Source: Amblyomma americanum (lineage: Eukaryota > Arthropoda > Arachnida > Ixodida > Ixodidae). Taken from it: a stretch of DNA of 64,000 nt. The notes under the pieces were generated by a model that had not been told where the DNA came from, did not search any database, and saw only the letters and a list, made by a program, of their open reading frames with translations. Below, one piece after another: positions 35,751 through 47,137 of the stretch. Positions within the stretch are counted from its first letter, which is position 1. Each line of letters starts with the position of its first letter. The translations under genes were made by a program, and so were the position numbers. The DNA is taken from the NCBI RefSeq assembly GCF_052857255.1, contig NC_135505.1, positions 66,142,149 to 66,206,148 on the forward strand, given 5' to 3'.

Positions 35751-37249
35751 AGCAATCAGTTCACAACCGAGGCACAGCCAAAACTGCTCGTAATGAAGAA
35801 TTTATACTGAAAATACTCTGCCTCGTATCCCAAATTGACCCCATCGGTAAAACTAACTGCCTCTTCCTAGCCTGCCAAGGGCCATGGCATGGCTTGAATA
35901 CCGTTCCTCGCGCCCTAGAAATGCCTAGAAGAAAGAATACTGCTCGGACAATCCTGTCATCATCCCCGACTCCTATAATCGACTGCGGTTTTAGACACGC
36001 CTCAATAATAAAGAAAAAAAATGGAATTGTGTAACTGCTTGGTTAAGCTCCAGCGGAAATTTTTACATATGTATTTATTCTTCCTTCACTACCTCGTAGA
36101 GAGCGGAAAGGAAGATGATTTCTTGACGCAAACAGTCAGCAACGTAAGGGAAAGCCTCAGGCTGCTCGCCAACGTTTTTACAAGAGTATTTGTCTTCATC
36201 TGGGCCAAGCGTTCATCATTCGCTCGTTTTAAATAGGGTGATCACTCCAGAGAGGAATGCCTGGTGAAGTCGAGGAGGACATGAGTTGGGAAGGATGTAA
36301 GCATATGGAGTGTGAAAGTTGTCCAAGAATAATAGCACCTAAAGAGGATTAACAGGTACACCTGCAAAACTGAGAATAATTACAGCAGTATAGCAGAAAG
36401 AAACCGCCGAGTTGAGGAGGGTGAAGGTTCGAAAACGTGGCCTTAGTTCTTACTTTTCTTGCCATTCTCTCGGTGTTGTTCATTGACAGGGAGAAATAAT
36501 GATGTAGGTGAAGAGATGTAGAACATCTTCCACCGTTCGACTTCGTACATCATTTTACATGAAGTGAACTTCGGGAGTCAACTGTTTATTTAAACCTAAA
36601 AAACTTATAAAAAGAAAGAAAGAACACCAAGGCGAAGATTATATACAGATGACTGCATCAGCAAAAAAGGTTTTGATCCCCCAAAATTTCCTCTTTTAAT
36701 TCATTTGTCTCTGCCCTCAATGAAGACCAAAACAGAATGGGTAACTTCCAAACAATCGTTCATTTGAAGCTTGAGCAAAAGGCGAAACATTAAATCGAAC
36801 ATATGGGAAAGAAGACAAGCCTTCGGCACGCGATACTACATTTATAAATTCATACTCCGCCAGCTTAGCAAACACTCCCGCTGTGCCAAGTGTTGCGTAT
36901 TTGGAGGCTGATAAATGCGAAACATAGTATATACACAAATTGGACGAAAACAGTCCCCGAAGCAAGGCCTATTAAACTCGTCTTCAGAAACCTCAGGGTA
37001 TCTAGAATGCACAATCTGCGCTCGAAGACGGCCTGTCCAACAAAGCGTGTCTCCTGTGTCTCGACCGCCTGGGAGCCTCAACACAAAATGCCGCGCACTA
37101 ACGAGTGCGCATTGTCGCTTGTGAACCTGTCGTAAGAACCGAGTTCTTGATGATCGCTCTTGGAATAACAACGGAAAAAGATGACATCCGCATCCGACGG
37201 CGGGGCCATCGAGTCGGGACATAAGCTATCAGCACCGATCACTCGTTGT

Positions 37250-37690
37250 TTCCATCCTGCTGCAGCGCTTATCGTGGGGACTTTAGACACCGTGTAACGT
37301 CTTCGTTTTGCCTTTTCCGAAGTACCGGGACCCCGCTCACCACCAGTCCGCACGCGCTGGTTGATCCCGATGAGGCATTCGCGTGCGCAGCTGCGGAAAC
37401 CTGGCGCCACCTGGTGCCGTCAAGGCGATCTGCGCGTGCTCATTGGCTGGGCGCGGGCTCCATGGCGCCCTGGTACCGGGCCCCGATAGCGCGGCACAAC
37501 GTATGCTCAAAGTATCTATTAACCAATGGGGTTATTTCATAGCGCGATCCGCGACCGTGATCCGCTTCACGGGCCACCACCACGTAGGCAGTAATTGGTT
37601 CCGGCGCTGCAGGCGCGGAGGAAACTGATGGGAATGTGGCGCCATCTGGCGCCTCCATGGCGCTCTTTGCACGCGCAGTGATGCCCCGCG
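37250..37690. other. CpG-rich conserved segment of block C
   Basis: Counterpart of 12,560-13,010. It contains TGGCGCCATCTGGCGCC near 37,636 and an ATTGGC (CCAAT-type) motif at 37,441. Small open frames differ between the copies. Possible promoter remnant or GC-rich repeat. Confidence 0.35.
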
Positions 37691-38013
37691 GAAGTGGTTA
37701 ACGGTAACGGATTGCGCTTTAATATAACTCGAATGTAATGACCACCCCTCCCGGTATCGTTGAATACTGCGCGCCTGGATGGCGTCCCCGTACACTGCCT
37801 AGTGCGCTGACCAGCTCTGTCCTCAGTCGAGCCTGAGGCTCGCCCCTTTGTCCTGCTGTCAGAGTACTGCCAAGAAACCAAAAAAAGACGCTGAAACATG
37901 TGGTGCTCCATTTGTAAGCGAAGTTCCCGACAGACAGGCACGAGAGGATTGAAGAGCTGCGTGCCGACATAAGGGGAGCGGCGACAGGTGCCGGGTTATA
38001 ACTGGCTGGGCTT

Positions 38014-38068
38014 GAGTTTATGGTGGTTTAACGTCCGAAAGCAAGTAAGTCACAGTGCGAGAGAGTGG
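38014..38068 (-). mobile_element. SINE 3'-end remnant
   Basis: The complement of TTTATGGTGGTTTAACGTCC is the terminal part of the Ruka-like SINE. The same remnant lies at 13,302 in block B, so it was present before the blocks were duplicated. Confidence 0.5.
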
Positions 38069-38179
38069 AAAAAAATGTAAAGGGAGAAAAAAAAAAGATA
38101 ATGGCTAGGCGAAGAGTAAGCAGAAAGAACCGATAAAGAGGCTATATGCAGAATTTTGCTATTGAATGCAAAATGATGG

Positions 38180-39566
38180 TCGCTTCATTAAGGTACCGGA
38201 AGCAGGCAGAGAGGGGTAAGGGAGCAAACTCTGGTTAATGACATCCTATAGTAAAAATCAACAAGAAGAAATAGGATTGTGCTGGGCATGTAATGTGATG
38301 GCAAGATAAGCGCTGGACCTTAAGAGTAACTGAATGGATTTCAAGACAAGACAAGCCTGGCAGGGGGCAGCAGAAAGGTAGTTATCATGTATGGTCAGTG
38401 ATAAGTTTCCCATAGACAGCCACAAGAAAGTAGGTCACGTAGGTTCCAACAGGAACAGCTGTTCACAGGTGGCAGCCAGGAAGTCTGAAGGCGATGGAGA
38501 GAATGGAAACAAGGTAAGCCCAAGAAATGAGGTCACAGTGACTGATAAGACCAAGCCCTATCCAGAAGTTACCAAGGAGGGAAAACCTGCCCTAATGCGT
38601 ATTGCTGGTGAGTTGTACTCAAACATATGAATGTGCAAAATACCAACAATGGAGCGCACAATGGGTGACAGGGGGGGGGTGTACTGGGGCTATTTCTAGG
38701 AAGAACAATGAACGCAGCCCTGAGGGAAACGAAAAGCGAACATTCAGAGAATGTTACAGGGCGCAGTTGGGTAGTGGTAGCAGCGGAGCGAAATGATGTC
38801 CTGAATGTTGACGCCACGCACTGGTGGAAATATTAGCTGAGGGAGTGGATGATACAAGGGCGATAGCACAGCAAGTGGAGGTTGTGGGGCAATGGCGGAA
38901 CGGTGTAAACCGAGAGACAAGGAAGTAAAGGAAGGAGAAGGAATTTTAAGCGGCATATAAACAGGAAAGTGTCTGAAGCCGGTATTGGCAATGGATTTGC
39001 AAAGGATGGCTTCTATATTTTAGTGGATGCTCTGGAGCAGAGATCGGCTGGGGCTTAGCAGGCCGGGTAGTATCTCTTCTAGGGGCTCCTCCTCGGCTCA
39101 GGACGTAGCTGCCGGTGGAAGCAAGAGAAGAAGGTGTAATGATGGAGGCTGAGCCTAACGAAGTGACCACTAGGAGCACCGGAAAGAAAACTGCCAAAGA
39201 TATTTAACACCAGTATCGGTTACATAATTACGCAAGGGATTAGAAAGGGAGTGAAATGCATAAAAAGAGAACAGGAGCGAAAGGACGATGATATACGTGA
39301 GCATGCGCAGTGCGAAACATTTTGAGGGATCCAGACGACCTACAGTTTATCGATTTCTACGTATGGGAATGGTGCAATGTAAAAACAACGAAAATGCGCG
39401 GGGGGGGGGGAGATATGCTGATATATCAGGGAGCAAGGTGGTAGAGAATAAAATCAAGTTGCAAGGAATATGGATGGGTATCAGGAAAAACTGGCGGTGA
39501 AAGGACATGGCTAGAGACAGGGAACAAATTTGGGCAAGAAAGTAGGATATAGTTGTCTGCATGACG
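38180..39566 (+). pseudogene. LINE copy C, 5' part, with preceding RT tail
   Basis: Bases 38,190-38,390 encode an RT C-terminal piece (AGHVM-WQDKRWTLRVTEWIS) like 4,796-5,290. From about 38,421 (AAGAAAGTAGG) the LINE's own 5' region begins, including the ORF1-like charged stretch matching copy A and a G run at about 39,401-39,411. It proceeds to the stretch before the endonuclease and is cut by the outer gypsy element at 39,570. The remainder is at 53,113-53,465. No intact frame. Confidence 0.65.
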
Positions 39567-39570
39567 ATAT

Positions 39571-39734
39571 TGGCGCGTGCTCATGGGAGCGCGCAGACGA
39601 TGAAGACGAAGTGTGCGTGTGCCGGTGGACAAAGACGAAGTGTGTGTGTGGTTCGGACAGCCATCTTGTGAGTTCCCTGCTGTGCGCTGGACTTCGCTGA
39701 GACTGTGATCTGTGCCGGTCCTGTCTTCGTTACA
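39571..39734 (+). repeat. 5' LTR of outer gypsy element
   Basis: 164 bp, TG...CA ends, paired with 52,949-53,112. It contains an internal direct repeat of GACGAAGTGTGTGTG type. It would hold the promoter and poly(A) functions. Confidence 0.95.
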
Positions 39735-39738
39735 TTTT

Positions 39739-39756
39739 TGGTGGAGGAGCTGGGTA
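39739..39756 (+). promoter_or_regulatory. putative primer-binding site, outer element
   Basis: TGGTGGAGGAGCTGGGTA begins four bases after the LTR end. TGG is the complement of a tRNA CCA end, as expected for a minus-strand primer site. The tRNA is not identified. Confidence 0.6.
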
Positions 39757-39918
39757 CTTTCCAACATCTACGTGCCCCGAAGGCTCTCTATGAACAAGGA
39801 TTTGACTCCGATTCATCGCAGTACGAGCCGCCGAATCCAAGGTCAGTCACCAGAGTAGGGTCCGTTATCCCCTAGGACCAGGGCGCCAGCTGCGACGCGC
39901 AGGACTGACGCGGCACCT

Positions 39919-40818
39919 ATGGCTAGCAACGGAGACGCGGCAGCTATGGCTGACAACGGGAACTCAGCTGCTCATTTCCTGGTCCTCCAGCCGCGAACGC
40001 CGCCGACCTTCCATGGCGAAGTGTTTGAGGACGCGGAGGACTGGCTTGACCAGTTCGAGCGCGTTGCCAGGTACGACGGCTGGGATGCGGAGCGGAAGCT
40101 GCACAATGTTTACTTCGCTCTTGACGACTCGGCGCGGACGTGGTACGAGAACCACGAGACAACGTTTCCTTCTTGGGAACGGTTCCGTAGCCAGTTGTTG
40201 GCGACCTACGTCAACACCGACCGTCGGGAACGAGCTGAGTCGGCGCTGCAGTCAAGGAACCAGCGACCCAATGAGAGCGTCGCAATGTATTATGAGGACA
40301 TGACACGACTGTTCAGAAGGGCGGATCCAAACATGGCCGAGGACAAGAAAGTGCGCCACATGATGCGCGGGATAAAAGAAGAACTGTTTGCTGGGCTTGT
40401 GCGAAACCCACATAACACCACTTCGGAGTTTCTATCGGAGGCCACTACCGTCGAAAAGACCCTGCAACAACGCGCCCGCTATTACAATCGCGCCGTGAAC
40501 ACCGTATCAACTGCCGACTTTGCGCCAGCCTCCAGCGACTCCGCTGACACCCTTCGGGAGCTGGTTCGATCTATCGTCAAAGAAGAGCTGCACAAAATGC
40601 GCCTCTGCCCAGTCGCAGCCGCAGTGTCTATCGTTAGCACAAATTATCCGAGAGGAAGTGCAGCAGGTGGTTCCTGAACCTGTTGCCCCTGCTGCCCTTA
40701 CACCGACGCCCCCGCGCCAGACGTACGCGTCGGTACTCCGACATAACTGCGACCTCGCCCCTTGGAGCACCAGCCCATCTGCATCTGCTTTCCAGCCGCG
40801 GCCCCCGCCTGTCCCTGT
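39919..40818 (+). pseudogene. gag of outer gypsy element, N-terminal part
   Basis: The frame starts MASNGDAAAMADNG and contains a retrotransposon gag/capsid-like region: PTFHGEVFEDAEDWLDQFER, YFALDDSARTWYEN, and then NESVAMYYEDMTRLFRRADP. Gag forms the particle in which the element's RNA is reverse transcribed. After about 220 residues the frame shifts near 40,610 (the second part reads SLAQIIREEVQQVVPEPVAP), and the coding sequence is cut at 40,818 by the nested element. It resumes at 48,930. The start is the first ATG with the capsid motifs in frame and lies about 185 bp after the LTR. Confidence 0.9.
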
Positions 40819-41677
40819 TGTGATGACCCCCTTAATGCGCAGGTCCACACGGGACGGAGAGGCAAAGAGACACCGTATGGCTCAGTTTAAACAAACAGAT
40901 ATATTCAATAATTATACATGATTAAGATTCAGAGGCTGGGGCGTCCGAGCTTACCTGCCGACGACTTCATGGGGACGATGGAGGGGCTCCGGAGTTGAGC
41001 TCGAGCGGTTGCTGGCAGAAGCTGCACGCCGTCGGGCTTCGGCGCTGAAGGCCCTCTTGGCGAACGATGTCGTCCTGAGCGTCCTCCTTCCGTACTGCTT
41101 GTCGATTTTTATATCCTCTTCTCCACACTCCCTAGGGTGAGGACGCCCACGCCGGAGGGGAGGGAGGGGGCTAGGGCTTTCACTTGGGCGCACAAACATA
41201 CCACCGCACTTATGGACTCGCCCCCCCTCACGTGTTGAGTCCGAGGGAAAGAAGGTTGTCTTCGAGGTAGCGCATAGCGTCGGCTGTGGTAAGGCGCGCT
41301 CTAGCCCGCTGACAGTTCCCGCGGGTCACCGGCCTCCATTCTCCATCCATCAACTGACACTCGCTCCTCAAGGTAAGGCGCGCCCTGGCCCGCTGACAGT
41401 TCCCGCGGGTCACCGGCCGGGAAAGTGGTCCCTTGTCCTGGGATGTGCTCGGGAGGCCTCCCCTGGAACCGCCACGGCAATTGGGGAGGATAAAGCCCGT
41501 TTCCCCGCGGCGGCGGCGGCGGGTCCGGTTGGGTCCGGTTGGGCTTAAACCCCTTCGTTCTGGTCGTCACTCTCAAAGAGCATGGCTGGGTAATTGATGA
41601 TGCCGCTGTCATCTGGGTCTCCGTCTACGCCGCGCCGTCGAACGCGGAACCTCGTAGCACACACAAGGAATGTCACA
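40819..41677 (-). repeat. LTR of inner gypsy element (3' in element orientation)
   Basis: 859 bp, same length as its partner. It contains a 47-bp direct repeat (41,288-41,334 and 41,372-41,418), also present in the other LTR, a possible duplicated enhancer-like unit. Confidence 0.95.
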
Positions 41678-42170
41678 CTCGCTCACCCTCCAGAAGAATG
41701 TTCTCCGAACATTTGAGTCCATGCAGTTCCCCTTGTCTTTCTGAATCGCCTCGCACAGTGCGTCCGACAAAACACTTTTCGCTGCACTCAACACCACTGC
41801 ACAACACCATATGGCTCCGCTGTCATAACTGGCGTCTCTAGGGGCAGCACTGATCTTCTTTTACAGATAAACATGAAACTCAGCACCCAAGCCTCTCCCC
41901 TCTAGTCCAAACTGGACGAAATAAATTTACCACAGTTACAAAGGAGCTCCCACTTCTAGCACGATCACGGCACAGACAAAAATATAGATAACGAAAGGAA
42001 GTAGGGCCGGTTCTGCATGCGCTCCGCATGCTCTCCTGTGAATGTGTTACTTAATGACAGAAAGGTTTAACTACCAACTCCGATAACTTAACACATAAGC
42101 ACATAGCAATGTTATGAGCTGCGGCATTACACAATTCTAACCAGTTCACAACTCCGCTCTGTTTACGCCA
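41678..42170 (-). other. 3' untranslated region of inner element
   Basis: About 490 bp between the end of pol and the LTR. On the minus strand a purine-rich GGAGGGTGAGCGAG (41,678-41,691) abuts the LTR and is the likely polypurine tract. No envelope-like frame is seen. Confidence 0.7.
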
Positions 42171-44232
42171 TTAGTCCGATTTAGCTTTCCGATTTCGCAG
42201 CGGATATCGGCCTTCATGAGTCATACTAAATAAGTCTGTGACCCTTTGTCTGCTTTGGGACTCACGAGGGCTCGTGGCAGGAGCCTCTCCTGGCGTTATC
42301 TGCGCGGCAAACTCGCGCGCTTCTTCTTCTAGCAATGCATGAAGTAAATCCGGTGGCATTCCGGCCGTCACCTCTGGGGCCTGCCGAACAAATGCAGGAG
42401 AGGGCGTTTCTTGCGAACTATCTGCGCGCTCCGCTTCACTTCTGTCCCCATCAAAATCCGCGCTTTCCCTTTCCTCTTTTCGTGAATACTGAACCGGTGC
42501 CGACTTGAGGCGATTTGCGTGTATCCTTATCAAGCGCCGGTTCACGTCTCGGACTCTGAAGTTTACCGGAGAAAGCTTCTCGACAACCTCGCACGGTCCT
42601 CTCCACTTCGTCTGGAACTTACGAGCTAGCCCAATCTGCCTTTGGCAGTTTTCAATGTACACGCTGTCCCCCACATCAAACGGCGCGTCTCTAGCACTGC
42701 GATCGTGCACCTCCTTCCTGCGCTTCGCCGCTTTCTTTAAGGCCTCCTTTGCGACGTCCCTCGCCACTTGCAAGCGCGATTCTAGCTCAACCTTATAGTC
42801 GTCCAGTGAAGCGTATGGGACACGACGGGGGCCCTCTGGCACTTCACTAGGCTGGTCCGGGTCTCGGCCGTAGAGAAGAAAGAATGGCGATTCGCCCGTG
42901 CTCTCGCGTGCTGCGGAATTGTAGGCAAACATTGCATACGGGAGCCACAAGTCCCAGTCCCGCTGGTCGCGCGAAACAAAATGCGACAGGAACCCGGCCA
43001 CGGTTTGGTTCAGTCGCTCCACCACGCCGTTGCAAGCCGGATGGTACGGTGTTGTCTGCTTCTTAGCGATCTTAAGTAGCTCGCAAACTCTCCTCATTAG
43101 CTGCGACACGAAGTTCGTTCCCCGATCTGTCAAGAGTTGCCTCGGGGGTCCATGTCGGAGCACGATCTGTTCGACAAATGCTCTTGCAACCGTGTCTGCC
43201 TTCTGATCTGGGAGTGCTACCGCTTCCGCGTATTTTGAAAGGTGATCGACAAATACTAAAATGTACTTGTTTCCGGAAGTGGTCGTGGGCAATGGGCCCA
43301 TTATGTCCATACCTGTCCGCTCGAAGGGAGCCGAAACCTCAGAGAACGGCTGAATTGGAGCTGGTCTTCGTCCCTTGGTTGTTTTTCTTTCGAGACAGGA
43401 ATGACACTTCGCACAGTAGTCTCTAACGTCCTGTCGCATGCCACTCCAAAAGTACAAACGCTCCACACGCCTGCGTGTCTTCGCTACGCCAAAATGACCG
43501 GCGCATGGCGCATCGTGAAACGCGCGAAGAACCCTTTCTGTCCACGACCGAGGTATGACGACTCTCTCCCAAGCGGTTTTCTCTGGTCTCCCTTTCCTGG
43601 TTGGCCTCGTGCGCCGACACAGGGTGCCGTCTCTGCCAATGAAATAACCTAGCTGTTCGGGGTGAGACGGTGCGCCCTCTAAGCTTTCTATTATTCGTTT
43701 CAGGTCAGGATCTTTGCACTGCTCTGTGCGTAATTCGGCGGGGTCGACTACGGGGTCAAACTCATCTATAGCTGCCACGGCAGCTGTGCGGCTGAGTGCA
43801 TCAGCATTCAGATGTGTCTTTCCTGACTTGTGCTCAACTTCAAAGCAGTATTCCTGCAGGTGTAGATTCCATCTAGCGAGTCGCGAGCTAGGGTCCCTGA
43901 CACTCATCACCCATTTCAGAGGATGGCAGTCTGTGACTAGCTTTAATTTGCGGCCGTAAAGGTAGCATCTAAAGTGCTTTACTGCCCAGACAACGGCGAG
44001 GCACTCCCTTTCCGTAGCTCCGTACTTTTTACTCTGTGGGGCTCAGCTGTCGGCTAGCAAAAGCAACGGGATGTTCTTTGCCCTCGATAACCTGAGATAG
44101 CACGGCACCAACTGCGAACTTTGACGCATCTGTGGCCATAACGAAGGGCAAATTAAAATCCGGGCGGCGAAACAGCGGTGCACTCATTAGCTTCCTTTTC
44201 AGGGCCCCAAAAGCATCCTCCGCGTTTTCGTC
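42171..44232 (-). pseudogene. pol of inner element: RNase H C-part and integrase
   Basis: From 44,232 the sequence continues RNase H (LPFVMATDASKFAVGAVLSQ). A single extra C in the run at 44,038-44,041 (complement) shifts the frame before TERECLAVVWAVKHF. From 43,910 a long open frame of 579 codons carries the RNase H end (KTHLNADALSR), then integrase with its zinc-binding H-H-C-C (FHDAPCAGHF, CAKCHSCLE), catalytic D (GMDIMGPLP), D (LLTDRGTNF) and E (NGVVERLNQT), and a GPY-type tail (KWRGPCEVVEKLSPVNFRV). Integrase inserts the cDNA copy. This frame is intact to its stop; only the upstream shift and two nonsense codons separate it from the rest of pol. Confidence 0.92.
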
Positions 44233-46061
44233 TCAGCGAAAGGCGACATTTTTGGCTGTTAAGGCGGTGAGCGGCTTAGCGAGCTTGGCGAACTCCTCTA
44301 TGTGCCTTCGGTAGTAACCGATCAGGCCGAGAAACTGCCGTACCTGGCGGACGCTAGTCGGGGATGGAAAATCCGAGACACACCTTAGTTTCTCAGGGTC
44401 CGGTCGCACGCCGTCAGCTGAAACAACGTGCCCGAGGTATTTCACCTCGTTTTTGAGGAATTGGCACTTAGAGGGCTTCAGCTTGAGACCTGTTCCTCTT
44501 AGTCGCACCAAAACCTGCTCAATATCGCGCAAATGGTTCTCAAAACTGTCACTGTATATGATTATGTCATCCATATACACGAAGCACAGCCTCCCCAGAA
44601 GACCTGCCAGGATAACATCAGCGGTTCTCTGCCAGACAGCAGGGCTGTTGGCCAGACCCATCGGCATTCTTTTCCATTCATAATGCCCTGAGGGCGTGTT
44701 GAATGCCGTTTTCTCGGCATCTGCCGGATTCATTGCTATCTGCCAGAATCCCGCCGCCATGTCCACTACCGTGAAGTACCTGGCAGAGCCCAGCTGAGAA
44801 AGCGTCTCCTGTATATTGGGGATGGGGTATGGATCGATGCGAGTTACGGAATTTAGTTTGCGGTAGTCCACTACCAATCGATACGAGCCATCTGGCTTTT
44901 CCACCAATAGTGCTGGTGCTCCCCAGGGTGACTTTGAGTGTTCGACAATGCCGCGATCAATCAGGTCCTGCACCTGCCGCTCCATCTCCTCACGTTGGGA
45001 GTAAGGAATCCTGTACGCACGCTGGTAAACGGGCGATGAAGTGCCGGTTTCTATCCTGTGCTTTATAACGCCACAGCAGCCCAAATCCAGGTTGGACGCG
45101 GCGAATACCTCCGAGTAGTCGTTCAGCAAACCAGCCAGAGCCTCCCTCTCCCTGGATTTTACGTGAGAAAGATCGAACGACACCTTTGGAGCAGCCGAAG
45201 GACTAGCATGCTCTACAGTTGCGAGTACCGTATCGGTGGGCTCACGTTTCTCTATCGCAGAGGTGAAGAAAGCCAATGTTTTGTTCTTGGGAAGGCTCAG
45301 TGGCTGCTGGCTACAGTTAACCACCCGTAGAGGCACTCTGTGGGCGTCATTAACTGTCACGAGGCACGCGGCTGCCTTCAGGTCATTGCTGAGAGCGTCG
45401 ACCGGCTCAAGCACTCCCACGGCACCGCTCTCTACATCTGAAGGCACAAACGCGTACAATATGTGCTCCGACCAAGGAAGGACGACCGCCTCCTCGACCA
45501 GCCTGACGGCAACCCGCGAATATACCTTCTCCAATGATCCCACTGTTTGACGGGTATCAATATCGGTAATGCGAATCTCAGCCCCTCTCCTGTTCAAAAA
45601 CGGAACTTTTGAGCCGCCCGCATTAACCTCTTCCTCAGAGAATGAGACTACTACCTTCCCTTTTCTCAAAAACTCCTGCCCTAATATACCTGACACTCCG
45701 TTTCGCAGAGACACCGTGTCCACTCATACGTAGCAGGGGTGCTCCAATGCAATTCCGCCGAGAGAGAAGTGTAACCGGTAGAGTCCACTTATGCCAAGAG
45801 GATCCCCCGTTATGCCTACAAATTTGGTTGCCATACCACCAGACGCTTCCAACACCTCGCGGTCCCCCTTCCTTCGAAGCGTGTTAAAACTGCTCTCCTT
45901 AAGCAACGTCACCTTTGACCCCGTATCTATCAACAATTCCATGCAACAACCATTTAACTTGCAACGCACAACAGGGCATGCCTCGTCGGCCACACAAACT
46001 ACCACCACCTCATCATCCACTGCTCCCTCCCCACGCTCCTCAGGCTGGGGAGGACTAACTA
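44233..46061 (-). pseudogene. pro-pol of inner element: protease and reverse transcriptase
   Basis: The frame lies -1 relative to gag. The protease shows LLIDTGS (aspartate codon near 45,925), then a TGA at 45,724-45,726, and in the same frame GILGQEFLRKG, the C-terminal protease motif. RT follows with GIVEHSKSPWGAPALLV, LVVDYRKLN, FTVVDMAAGFWQI, and the active site YMDD at 44,566-44,577, then LGHVVSADGVRPDPEK. A second TGA at 44,233-44,235 stands where a tryptophan is expected before RNase H. The two nonsense codons prevent a full polyprotein today; the catalytic residues themselves are present. Confidence 0.92.
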
Positions 46062-46068
46062 GTTTTTT
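46026..46068 (-). promoter_or_regulatory. canonical -1 ribosomal frameshift signal
   Basis: On the minus strand the last gag codons contain the heptamer A AAA AAC in the gag frame (46,062-46,068), directly before the TAG stop (46,059-46,061). A 7-bp perfect stem (CCTCCCC at 46,047-46,053 with GGGGAGG at 46,026-46,032) with a 14-base loop begins eight bases after the heptamer. Slipping -1 leads into LVSPPQPEERGEG and on to the protease without a stop. This is the X XXY YYZ plus hairpin arrangement known from retroviruses and many LTR elements. Confidence 0.85.
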
Positions 46069-47000
46069 GTCTCAGTATCTGGAGCCCCGCTGTAGGCTTG
46101 CTTAGGGCGTGTCTCGCCTGCTTCTCTTTGTGGCTCCCCACGGCGCACGTTTTGGCAGAACCTGGCGATGTGTCCGCGACCCTGGCAAGCGAAGCATACG
46201 ATTTCTTCAAAATCTCGCATACCGCGCCTGTAGCTTTGTGGCGGTCTCCGGTTTCCAGCGAATGGGCGCTGTTGAGCGCGCGCTTCAACCTGGCGTTCTA
46301 CCTGCTGAGATAGCAGCTGTTCTAAGCGATCTAACCGCTCTGTCAAGAGAGCAACCTCAGGGTTGAGCACCGCTCTCTCTATGACGCGTACTCTCGTTGC
46401 GGCTGTCGTTAACGCCTCATTTTGTTCCTCATCCAATGCGGCCTCCACGGCTTGGTCGAAATTGCTCGGCTTGCGCGAGAGCACGAACCGGCGCACGGGG
46501 TCTTGCAGACCAGCCACGAACAAAGCTGTCATTTCCTCTTTAAGTATATCCTCCGCGTATTTCTTCTTTAGCTGGTCTCCTTCCTCCTCCCTGCTTAACG
46601 TATCGCGCGCTAAGCGCTGAAGCCGCGACGCAAACGTTCGCACGTCCTCCCCTACCATCTGTCCGGCGTCACGGAACCTCTGTACCCGCACGTGACGTGG
46701 TTCAGTGTCGAAATGCTCAAACGCGAGCTTCTTAAATTCCGCAAATGATTTTGTGGATTTTACCTTTTCGTCTCGCCATGCAAAATCATGAGCAGCTCCT
46801 GCCATCTTACACCTCGCCATTCCCAGCATTTGAGCATCGGACCATCCCCCCATTTTTCCAATCTCTTCTAGCATGGAAAAGAAATCGCTGATTGGAACCC
46901 CTGTCTTATCTCCCGTAAACGTCGGAATGACGCTTCCTAATGCCAGCATGCTTGCTCCGAGCGACGGCTGTGGAGTGGGAGCTCCCTCAGATACAGACAT
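46059..47000 (-). CDS. gag polyprotein of inner gypsy element
   Basis: An intact frame of 313 residues starts with MSVSEGAPTPQPS. It contains a capsid-like region (FFSMLEEIGKMGGWSDAQML, FAEFKKLAFEHF, then EDVRTFASRLQRLARD), a likely coiled segment (LLTERLDRLEQLLSQQVERQ) and near the C-terminus one CCHC zinc knuckle, CFACQGRGHIARFC (about residues 269-282), that would bind the element's RNA. It ends at the frameshift site. The start is the first ATG and is preceded by an A-rich tract and the primer-site leader. Start-codon sequence is repeated in the inverted copies at 47,700 and 47,910. Unlike pol, no lesion is visible in gag. Confidence 0.92.
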   Translation of the reverse strand: MSVSEGAPTPQPSLGASMLALGSVIPTFTGDKTGVPISDFFSMLEEIGKMGGWSDAQMLGMARCKMAGAAHDFAWRDEKVKSTKSFAEFKKLAFEHFDTEPRHVRVQRFRDAGQMVGEDVRTFASRLQRLARDTLSREEEGDQLKKKYAEDILKEEMTALFVAGLQDPVRRFVLSRKPSNFDQAVEAALDEEQNEALTTAATRVRVIERAVLNPEVALLTERLDRLEQLLSQQVERQVEARAQQRPFAGNRRPPQSYRRGMRDFEEIVCFACQGRGHIARFCQNVRRGEPQREAGETRPKQAYSGAPDTETKN

Positions 47001-47137
47001 TTTTTTTTTCTCAAGCCCTCCAGTGCCTCAAGCCTCTCAAATGGGGTAAAAGTCCCACAATCAGTCCCGTGATTCCCTTTTGATTACAATTTTGAAGTCA
47101 TTAATGTCACAGCATTCAGAGGACATTTGCTTTTGAG

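Larger units (their letters stand above)
35190..39570 (+). repeat. block C: third copy of the duplicated segment
   Basis: It starts with TTGGACTGCTAGCTTGCTA like block B and keeps the same order: terminal exon (35,635), the segment at 36,021-36,236, similarity to 12,020-12,500 at 36,740-37,220, the CpG-rich segment, and the LINE. It is interrupted at 39,570 by the outer gypsy element and resumes at 53,113. Spaces not annotated separately (35,751-37,249, 37,691-38,013) carry no gene that I recognise. Confidence 0.75.

Noticed and set aside
41228..41612. Open frames of 60-100 codons inside the LTRs of the inner element
   Set aside because: They appear in both LTRs because the LTRs are identical repeats; GC-rich and without motifs.
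41678..42170. Possible envelope gene between pol and the 3' LTR of the inner element
   Set aside because: Only about 490 bp, no open frame of useful length, no signal peptide or membrane segment.
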